From the NCBI GenBank assembly GCA_026388595.1, contig JAPLJM010000188.1:1-10978 (forward strand): a DNA stretch of 10,978 bases, written 5' to 3'. A program made the position numbers and the translations under genes. This DNA is from Deltaproteobacteria bacterium. GTDB taxonomy: Bacteria; Desulfobacterota; Syntrophia; Syntrophales; Fen-1087. The notes beneath the pieces were generated by a model. The model was not told where the DNA came from. It worked only from the letters and a program-made list of their open reading frames with translations, and ran no database searches. Below, in pieces: positions 6,042 to 10,978 of the stretch. Numbering within the stretch: position 1 is the stretch's first letter; each line of letters begins with the position of its first letter.

Positions 6042-6212
6042 CGGCGACCTAAAAAGTCCGGATGCTGCGTTGCGCAGCATCCCTCGTCATTGCGGCGTAC
6101 GCCCATGTACGCCTCATTCCTCAGGATTTGCGCGCCTTGCCTGCGGAACTTTTTGGGTCGCCGTCCCAATTTCAAGAGTTTTGTGACTTTTTACGGGTTG
6201 ATCAACTTTGAC
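6034..6212. repeat. 9-bp direct repeats bracketing the palindromic element
   Basis: AACTTTGAC occurs at 6034-6042 and again at 6204-6212, 161 bases apart, on either side of the palindromic element and a short right extension (6166-6203) that contains TGACTTTTTAC and the palindrome GTTGATCAAC (6197-6206). This resembles a target-site duplication. The left copy contains the stop codon of the flavoprotein gene, and removing the element plus one copy would leave that stop unchanged. The palindrome's first two bases (6040-6042) overlap the left copy, so the exact insertion edges are uncertain. Confidence 0.4.
6040..6165. repeat. Imperfect palindromic repeat element (REP/MITE-like), 126 bp
   Basis: The outer arms pair almost fully: GACGGCGACC (6040-6049) with GGTCGCCGTC (6156-6165), one wobble, AAAAAGT (6051-6057) with ACTTTTT (6148-6154), then CCG with CGG across a one-base bulge. 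Two hairpins lie inside: GATGCTGCG-TTG-CGCAGCATC (6061-6081) and GGCGTAC-GCCCAT-GTACGCC (6094-6113). The overall cloverleaf-like form is that of a mobile or dispersed extragenic palindrome. From memory, elements with the core AAGGCGCGCAAATCCTGAGGA and GCGTAC recur in deltaproteobacterial genomes; I cannot verify that here. It may also stop transcription of the upstream gene. The minus-strand open frame through it is a by-product, not a gene. Confidence 0.78.
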
Positions 6213-6279
6213 CCGATGAATGGCCGCAGGGAAGGGCTTTCTTTATTCCGAATGATAACAAGATTTTCATAAAAATTTG

Positions 6280-6303
6280 TTGACTATCCATTTACCTTAT
6301 AAT
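6280..6303 (+). promoter_or_regulatory. Candidate miaB promoter with a perfect -10 box
   Basis: TATAAT at 6298-6303 matches consensus exactly, in an AT-rich stretch. A good -35-like box TTGACT at 6280-6285 is only 12 bases away, too close for normal sigma-70 spacing; at 16 bp there is only TTTGTT (6276-6281). Expected transcription start is about 6310-6312, a few bases before the miaB ATG. Confidence 0.45.
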
Positions 6304-6316
6304 AGTTGTTCCCATT

Positions 6317-7696
6317 ATGTTCCACAATGTTCATAAAGAAAAGCGATCAGATCGGAAGTATCTTTATATTCAAACCTTTGGCTGTCAAATGAATGTCAGC
6401 GATTCTGACAAAATCAGGACACTTCTGACGGGTGAAGGCTATGAAACAACGAATGACGCCGAAAATGCAGACCTGATCCTCATCAATACCTGCAGCATCC
6501 GGGAAAAGGCCGCTCAGAAGGTCTACAGCCAACTGGGGAGATTTCGGATGCTGAAAGAGCGGAACCCCAAGCTGATTCTGGCCATGGGCGGATGTCTGGC
6601 GCAGCAATGGGGTCCGAAGATCTTTATCCGGGCGCCCTATCTGGATGTTGTTTTCGGGACCCATAACATTCACCGGCTGCCTGAATTCATCCGGGAGGTT
6701 GAAAAAAACAGATCCCCCGTCGTGGAAACCGGTTTTAACCCATCGGTGAAGTCCCTGGATATCATGGCCGTGCCGGAGGAAGGCGCCGGCAGCGCTTATG
6801 TGACAATTATGCAGGGCTGTAATAATTTTTGTTCCTATTGTGTCGTGCCTTATCTGCGCGGTCCGGAGGAAAGCCGTCCCGTTCAGGATATCCTCGGTGA
6901 GGTAAAAAAACTGGCCGGTCATGGCATCGTGGAAATCGTCCTGTTGGGACAGAATGTCAATTCCTATGGAAAAGCAATTGATGGTAATTTCGGGTTTCCG
7001 CATTTACTCCAAGCCATCGGCAGGGTCGAAGGGATTGAACGAATTCGCTTTACCACCTCGCATCCCAGAGATTTGTCGGAAGATCTGATGCGCTGCTTCG
7101 CCGAGGTGGATACCCTCTGCGAGCACATCCACCTGCCGGTACAATCCGGATCGGATGATGTTCTCAGAAGGATGAACCGGGGTTATACCTGTGCCCAATA
7201 CCTGAAGAAGGTGGAAGGGCTGCGGCATTATCGTCCGGACATCAGCATTACGTCCGATATCATCGTGGGGTTCCCAGGAGAGACCGAAATTGATTTTCAG
7301 GCAACCCTGGCGCTCATGGAGGCGGTACAATTTGACAATCTCTTTTCCTTCAAGTATTCAGAGCGCGAGGGAACGGCGGCGGTCGGGTTCGACCGGCAGG
7401 TTCCGGAAAAGGTAAAAGGACAGCGGCTGCAACAGTTGCAGGCGCTTCAGGAAAAACACACCCAGGCGCGGAATCGAATTCTGGAGGGGCGTGTTGCGGA
7501 AGTTCTGGTGGAGGGGAAAAGCAAGAATTCCGAAAATGACATGACAGGCCGGACAAGATCCAACAAGATCGTAAATTTCCGGGGAGCGCATGAACTTTCC
7601 CGCAAGACAGTTTCTGTCATGATTAAAAAGGCCTATCTTCATTCCCTCAGGGGAGAGATGGTCAAAGGAGTCGGAGACCTATGCTCATCGCGATGA
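6317..7696 (+). CDS. miaB: tRNA-2-methylthio-N6-dimethylallyladenosine synthase MiaB
   Basis: 459 residues, the usual MiaB length. MiaB is a radical-SAM enzyme with two [4Fe-4S] clusters that methylthiolates i6A37 in tRNAs reading codons that begin with U. The N-terminal UPF0004 domain has the three cluster cysteines C23 (FGCQMN), C59 (NTCSIRE) and C93 (GGCLAQ). The radical-SAM motif CNNFCSYC gives C168, C172 and C175. SxPxD-type and HLPVQSGSD segments follow, and a TRAM RNA-binding domain occupies about 386-450. The start is fixed by the need to keep C23, since the next in-frame Met lies after it. No Shine-Dalgarno sequence is visible before the ATG, and a perfect -10 box ends 13 bases upstream, so the message may be almost leaderless. 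The 3' end overlaps the DUF151 gene by 16 bp, indicating co-transcription. The ms2i6A specificity (rather than RimO or MtaB) rests on the CQMN and overall motif pattern. Confidence 0.96.
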   Translation: MFHNVHKEKRSDRKYLYIQTFGCQMNVSDSDKIRTLLTGEGYETTNDAENADLILINTCSIREKAAQKVYSQLGRFRMLKERNPKLILAMGGCLAQQWGPKIFIRAPYLDVVFGTHNIHRLPEFIREVEKNRSPVVETGFNPSVKSLDIMAVPEEGAGSAYVTIMQGCNNFCSYCVVPYLRGPEESRPVQDILGEVKKLAGHGIVEIVLLGQNVNSYGKAIDGNFGFPHLLQAIGRVEGIERIRFTTSHPRDLSEDLMRCFAEVDTLCEHIHLPVQSGSDDVLRRMNRGYTCAQYLKKVEGLRHYRPDISITSDIIVGFPGETEIDFQATLALMEAVQFDNLFSFKYSEREGTAAVGFDRQVPEKVKGQRLQQLQALQEKHTQARNRILEGRVAEVLVEGKSKNSENDMTGRTRSNKIVNFRGAHELSRKTVSVMIKKAYLHSLRGEMVKGVGDLCSSR

Positions 7697-8181
7697 AAGT
7701 GAGCGGATTAACCATTGATCCGATTACCAATACGCCGATTGTCATTCTGAAGGATCTCGAGGAAAAGAAGGCCATTCCGATTTGGATTGGATTGTTCGAG
7801 GCCAGCGCCATTGCAACGGAAATGGAGAAGATCAGTTTTTCCAGACCGATGACCCATGATCTGATGAATGACATCCTCAAGATTCTGGATGTGGAAGTGA
7901 CCAGCGTCGAGATCTGTGACCTTCGGAACAATACATTTTTCGCCAGCATTCATCTCATCAGGAATGGTCAGCGTTTCGTTGTGGATGCCCGTCCCAGCGA
8001 CGGCATTGCGTTGGCTTTAAGAGCAAACGCACAGATCTTTGTTGATGATAAAGTCCTCGAAAAGTCGCGCACGATTGATTTTGGTGCGAAAGCCGCGGAC
8101 CTGGATAAGCTCAAAGAAGATAAATTGATGGAATTCCTCGAAAACCTGTCTCCGGAAGAATTTGGAAAATATAAAATGTAG
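7681..8181 (+). CDS. DUF151 / bifunctional nuclease (BFN) family protein
   Basis: 166 residues beginning MLIAMKVSGLTIDPITNTPIV. The DUF151 (BFN) domain covers about 5-135, with the hallmark IGLFEASAIATEMEK (38-52), RPMTHDL (56-62) and ARPSDGIALALR (101-112); a short acidic/lysine tail ends in LSPEEFGKYKM. The family is named after plant proteins reported to have DNase and RNase activity; in bacteria the role is unknown, and no UvrB/C-interaction motif is seen in the tail. ATG 7681 is preferred because AAAGGAG (7665-7671) and GGAG (7673-7676) lie upstream; ATG 7693 would give an ATGA overlap with the miaB stop but sits far from those sites. Overlap with miaB points to translational coupling. 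A link with tRNA modification is suggested only by position. Confidence 0.92.
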   Translation: MLIAMKVSGLTIDPITNTPIVILKDLEEKKAIPIWIGLFEASAIATEMEKISFSRPMTHDLMNDILKILDVEVTSVEICDLRNNTFFASIHLIRNGQRFVVDARPSDGIALALRANAQIFVDDKVLEKSRTIDFGAKAADLDKLKEDKLMEFLENLSPEEFGKYKM

Positions 8182-8226
8182 ACGGACAGGCTGTTGTCGA
8201 TATTGCCACGAGAGATTAAAAAAGTC

Positions 8227-8255
8227 TTGATATTTAATGCTTTCGTGGCTATTCT
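8227..8255 (+). promoter_or_regulatory. Candidate promoter of the xer-hslVU operon
   Basis: TTGATA (8227-8232, five of six), a 17-bp spacer and TATTCT (8250-8255, four of six). Transcription would start near 8262, 35 bases before the preferred recombinase ATG at 8297 and after the alternative ATG at 8237, which supports the shorter protein. A second weaker option, TTGTCG (8194-8199) with TAAAAA (8217-8222), lies upstream. Confidence 0.35.
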
Positions 8256-8296
8256 ACTTCATTGACTTTAAAAAACGCTTTGTTAACGAGACAAAT

Positions 8297-9232
8297 ATGA
8301 AAAATGCCATCCGGGATTTTGAAATGTACATGGCCACGGAGCGCGATCTTTCGCCGCATACACGGAAAAATTATCTAATTGATCTGAAACAGTTCAGGGA
8401 GTTTCTAGAGGAGCACCACCCGTCGCTGATTCAGCATGGCGGAGAAGGACTGTCCCAGGTGGATTATCTGGTGATCCGGTCTTTTCTCGGCGCCCTTTAC
8501 CGGAAGAAGGTGAAGAAGACAACCATCGGCCGGAAGGTAGCGGCATTGAGATCGTTTTTTAATTATCTGTTGCGGGAAGGCCGCGTTGAGGTCAATCCCG
8601 CAGAGTTGGTGCAGACGCCCAAAACAGAAAAATATATGCCCACTTTTCTGTCCGTAGATGACATGAACACGTTGCTTAATATGTCCCATCCATCTGATAT
8701 CAGGGGATTAAGAGACATGGCGATGCTGGAGCTCTTTTATTCCACCGGCATCCGGCTCAGCGAACTGACGGGATTGAACCTGAGTGACATTGATGCGGCG
8801 CAGGAATTAGTCAAAGTACATGGCAAGGGCCGGAAGGATCGGATCGTTCCGGTGGGCCGGCAGGCGCTCATAGCGCTGAAGGCCTACCTGGACAAGAGGG
8901 AGGCGCTTGTTCTGTCGGAAGCGGATCGCCGTGATAGCCCTGTCTTTTTGGGCAACAGGGGGAAGCGCCTGGTCCAGAGGAGTGTGCAGCGTATCCTTGA
9001 TAAAGCGGTCCTGATGAGCGGGATCAGCAGGAAAGTCAGTCCCCACGCCCTGCGGCACAGCTTTGCAACGCACCTGATGGACGCCGGCGCCGATCTCCGG
9101 TCCATCCAGGAATTGCTGGGGCATGAGAGTCTGTCCACGACACAAAAATATACGTCCGTCAGTGTGAGTCGGCTGATGGAGGTGTACGATAAAGCTCACC
9201 CAAAGGCCAGAGGAGGGCCAGAGAGCGCATGA
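8297..9232 (+). CDS. xerC: Tyrosine recombinase XerC/XerD
   Basis: 311 residues from ATG 8297; an in-frame ATG at 8237 would add 20 residues (MLSWLFYFIDFKKRF...) not usual in the family and lying over a candidate promoter, so I use the shorter form. Neither start has a good ribosome site. Xer recombinases resolve chromosome dimers at dif with FtsK. The N-terminal SAM-like core-binding domain (about 1-95, LSPHTRKNYLIDLKQF) is followed by the catalytic domain with all six active residues: R153 (GIRLSEL), K177 (HGKGRK), H250 and R253 (SPHALRHS), H276 (LLGHESL) and the nucleophile Y285 (TTQKYT). Location directly before hslVU is the usual place of chromosomal xerC, which argues for a housekeeping recombinase rather than a mobile-element integrase. 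XerC versus XerD cannot be settled from motifs alone. The stop overlaps the hslV start (ATGA). Confidence 0.93.
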   Translation: MKNAIRDFEMYMATERDLSPHTRKNYLIDLKQFREFLEEHHPSLIQHGGEGLSQVDYLVIRSFLGALYRKKVKKTTIGRKVAALRSFFNYLLREGRVEVNPAELVQTPKTEKYMPTFLSVDDMNTLLNMSHPSDIRGLRDMAMLELFYSTGIRLSELTGLNLSDIDAAQELVKVHGKGRKDRIVPVGRQALIALKAYLDKREALVLSEADRRDSPVFLGNRGKRLVQRSVQRILDKAVLMSGISRKVSPHALRHSFATHLMDAGADLRSIQELLGHESLSTTQKYTSVSVSRLMEVYDKAHPKARGGPESA

Positions 9233-9804
9233 AAATTAGAGGAACGACAATCCTTGCCGTTAAACATAAAGGCGTTGTAACCGTTGCCGGCGATGGCCAG
9301 GTCACCTTCGATGTGACCGTTATGAAGCATGGGGCCAGAAAGGTGCGCCGGCTGTATCATGATCAGGTCATTGTCGGCTTTGCCGGCACAACGGCCGATG
9401 CCTTTACTCTCTTTGATCGTTTCGATCAAAAACTGGAACAGTATAACGGCAATCTGCTGCGTGCAGCCGTGGAATTGACCAAGGACTGGCGGACGGACCG
9501 GGTTTTGAGGCACTTGGAGGCGTTGATGATTGCCGTCAGCAAAGAATACTTTTTGATGATTTCCGGCAATGGCGATGTCATCGAATCTGACGATGATGTC
9601 ATGGCCATTGGATCAGGGGCGCCCTATGCCCTGGCAGCAGCCCGCGCCCTGGTCAGGCACTCCGATTTATCGGCAACGGAGATCGCCAGGGAATCGGTGA
9701 AGATTGCCTCAGAGATCTGTATTTATACCAATGACCATATCACCATTGAGGAGATGGAAACCGCCGATTTCGGGGGGCGGAATGGACAAGGAGAAAAAGT
9801 TTAA
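9229..9804 (+). CDS. hslV: ATP-dependent protease proteolytic subunit HslV (ClpQ)
   Basis: 191 residues. HslV forms a dodecamer of N-terminal-threonine peptidase subunits and degrades proteins unfolded by HslU. The first five residues MKIRG would be removed to expose T6 in GTT. Proteasome-type catalytic partners are in place: D22 in AGDGQ and K33 in VMK, corresponding to D17 and K28 counted from the catalytic Thr. Family blocks RRLY, GFAGTTADAFTLFDRF, AAVELTKDWRTDR, ISGNGDV, IGSGAPYALAAARAL and ICIYTNDHITIE are all present. Ribosome site GAGGAGGG at 9211-9218; start overlaps the recombinase stop by four bases and the stop overlaps the hslU start by one (TAATG), so the three are translationally linked. 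The tail after ETADF is slightly longer than in E. coli (about 176 aa). Confidence 0.97.
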   Translation: MKIRGTTILAVKHKGVVTVAGDGQVTFDVTVMKHGARKVRRLYHDQVIVGFAGTTADAFTLFDRFDQKLEQYNGNLLRAAVELTKDWRTDRVLRHLEALMIAVSKEYFLMISGNGDVIESDDDVMAIGSGAPYALAAARALVRHSDLSATEIARESVKIASEICIYTNDHITIEEMETADFGGRNGQGEKV

Positions 9805-10978
9805 TGTCGTCTAATCAATTAACACCCAGGCAAATTGTGGAACGCCTGGATCAATATATCATCGGGCAGGGGGACGCCAAACGGGCGGTTGCCATTGCCC
9901 TCAGGAACCGCTGGCGTCGCCAGAATGTGGCCAAAGAACTGGCAGAAGAAATTTCTCCAAAGAATATTATCATGATCGGCCCCACGGGGGTTGGAAAAAC
10001 GGAGATTGCACGGCGTCTGGCAAAGTTGGATAATTCCCCTTTTCTGAAGGTGGAAGCCTCAAAATTCACAGAAGTGGGTTATGTGGGCCGGGACGTGGAG
10101 TCCATGGTGCGGGATCTGGTGGAGCTGTCGGTGAATCTCATCAAATCCGAGGAACAGGAGCATGTCAAGGCGCGTGCGGCCGAACTGGCTGAAGAGCGGC
10201 TTTTGGACATCCTGCTGCCGCCCAAGCCGGTGGAAAAAAAGGTGGAGGATATGCTCGAGGACAGGCCGTCGGAAGTGGAGCAGATGGATCTGCCGCTTCC
10301 GGTGGATACAACCCGCGAAAAGATCCGCCGCCTCCTCCACGAGGGGAAATTGGATGCCCGCTCCGTAGAGATTGAAATACAGGACGTCCGTCCCGGACCT
10401 ATGATTGAAGTCTTTTCCTCTACCGGGGTGGAGGACATGGGCCTGAATATCAAGGAAATGTTTGGGAATATCTTTCCGCAGAAGAAGAAGGTCCGGAAGG
10501 TGAAAGTGCCGGAGGCGATCGATCTTCTGACGCAGGAAGAAGCCCAGCGGCTTGTCGATATGGACAAGGTGACGAGAACCGCCCTGGAACGGGTGGAGGA
10601 GTCCGGTATTATATTTCTGGATGAGATCGACAAGATCGTCGGCAGCGACGGCGCGCACGGCCCGGATGTTTCCCGGGAGGGAGTCCAGCGGGACCTCCTG
10701 CCGATCGTGGAAGGGTCGAATGTCAATACCCGGTACGGCATGGTCAAGTCGGATCATATCCTCTTTATCGCGGCAGGGGCTTTCAGCGCTTCGAAACCCT
10801 CCGACCTGATCCCGGAGCTTCAGGGACGGTTTCCCATCCGGGTCGAGCTGGATTCGCTTGGAAAAGAGGAATTTATCCGGATCCTGACGGAGCCTCATAA
10901 TGCGTTGATCAAACAGTATGTGGAGATGCTGGCGACGGAGGGATTGAACATCATTTTTCAGGAGGATGCCATTGCCGA
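9804..10978 (+). CDS. hslU: ATP-dependent protease ATPase subunit HslU (ClpY), 3' end outside window
   Basis: The frame starts at ATG 9804, one base overlapping the hslV stop, with AAGGAG at 9788-9793, and is still open at the window edge: 391 residues of the usual 440-465. HslU is a AAA+ hexameric unfoldase that feeds HslV. Visible: N-terminal LTPRQIVERLDQYIIGQ, Walker A GPTGVGKT (59-66), the pore loop GYVG (92-95), the inserted I domain (about 110-240, highly charged), Walker B IIFLDEID (269-276), and ELQGRFPIRVEL (338-349), near the arginine-finger/sensor region. The C-terminal sensor-2 region and the tail that inserts into HslV are missing. Heat-shock control is common for hslVU, but I see no CIRCE-type repeat or sigma-32-like promoter in front of the operon here. 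Confidence 0.97.
   Translation, partial: MSSNQLTPRQIVERLDQYIIGQGDAKRAVAIALRNRWRRQNVAKELAEEISPKNIIMIGPTGVGKTEIARRLAKLDNSPFLKVEASKFTEVGYVGRDVESMVRDLVELSVNLIKSEEQEHVKARAAELAEERLLDILLPPKPVEKKVEDMLEDRPSEVEQMDLPLPVDTTREKIRRLLHEGKLDARSVEIEIQDVRPGPMIEVFSSTGVEDMGLNIKEMFGNIFPQKKKVRKVKVPEAIDLLTQEEAQRLVDMDKVTRTALERVEESGIIFLDEIDKIVGSDGAHGPDVSREGVQRDLLPIVEGSNVNTRYGMVKSDHILFIAAGAFSASKPSDLIPELQGRFPIRVELDSLGKEEFIRILTEPHNALIKQYVEMLATEGLNIIFQEDAIA

Noticed and set aside
5178..6080. 300-codon minus-strand open frame opposite the flavoprotein gene
   Set aside because: It is the antisense shadow of a gene with clear FMN motifs, has no recognisable domain, and runs into the palindromic repeat.
6061..6113. The two adjacent hairpins as a tRNA or small structured RNA
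   Set aside because: There is no acceptor stem with CCA-type end, no T-arm GTTC motif and no anticodon arm of proper size; the hairpins belong to the larger palindromic element.
5618..6175. 185-codon minus-strand frame reading through the palindromic element
   Set aside because: Its N-terminal part is translation of the repeat and the rest is antisense to the flavoprotein gene. Such frames are commonly mis-annotated as genes in genomes carrying these repeats.
8237..8296. 20-residue N-terminal extension of the Xer recombinase
   Set aside because: The extension has no ribosome site, is not typical of the family, and overlaps a candidate promoter. ATG 8297 gives the usual length, although it too lacks a strong ribosome site.
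8297..9232. The tyrosine recombinase as the integrase of a mobile element
   Set aside because: The gene overlaps hslV, lies in the conserved xer-hslVU order, and has no adjacent tRNA, attachment repeats or phage genes, so a housekeeping Xer role fits better.
10059..10898. 279-codon minus-strand frame opposite hslU
   Set aside because: It is antisense to a strongly conserved AAA+ gene and its His-rich translation resembles no protein family; it is a codon-bias by-product.

Overview
The window reads as ordinary chromosomal DNA from a strictly anaerobic, deltaproteobacterial-type organism (Desulfobacterota, perhaps a Syntrophus or Smithella relative). This is inferred from gene content: a CaiB-type CoA transferase, an NDP-forming acyl-CoA synthetase fused to an acetyltransferase, the miaB/DUF151 pair, the xerC-hslV-hslU string, and a palindromic dispersed repeat of a style I associate with these genomes. 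No 16S or other decisive marker is present, so the placement is tentative. I see no CRISPR array, tRNA, rRNA, transposase or prophage gene.

Layout. Positions 1-522 hold the C-terminal part of a family III CoA transferase. After a 240-bp gap with a candidate promoter comes a large (about 890 aa) acyl-CoA synthetase (NDP-forming)/GNAT fusion (764-3433), the domain order of the protein lysine acetyltransferase Pat. A short AT-rich gap with a possible small repeat separates it from a convergent two-gene unit on the minus strand: a Tim44-like membrane protein (4857-3892) followed by a 71-aa two-helix membrane protein (3844-3629), with a perfect 27-bp palindrome between them. Their promoter at 4917-4889 has a consensus -35, a 17-bp spacer and a 13-bp palindrome inside the spacer. 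Divergently, a FabK/nitronate monooxygenase-type flavoprotein runs 5097-6041. Its stop codon sits at the edge of a 126-bp imperfect palindromic repeat element, bracketed by 9-bp direct repeats.

The right half is a tightly packed housekeeping block, all on the plus strand. miaB (tRNA ms2i6A methylthiotransferase) overlaps a DUF151/BFN-family gene by 16 bp. A tyrosine recombinase of the XerC/XerD type follows and overlaps hslV (ATGA). hslV in turn overlaps hslU by one base (TAATG), and hslU runs off the window end. HslV and HslU form an ATP-dependent protease, and this xer-hslVU order is a known conserved arrangement.

Nothing here looks like a new defence or biosynthetic system. The points most worth following are: the acyl-CoA synthetase/GNAT fusion keeps one phospho-histidine of the ADP-forming synthetase relay but has Phe at the other; the repeat element sits exactly at a stop codon with a putative target duplication; miaB appears to start almost leaderless; and the Tim44-like membrane operon has an operator-like promoter.
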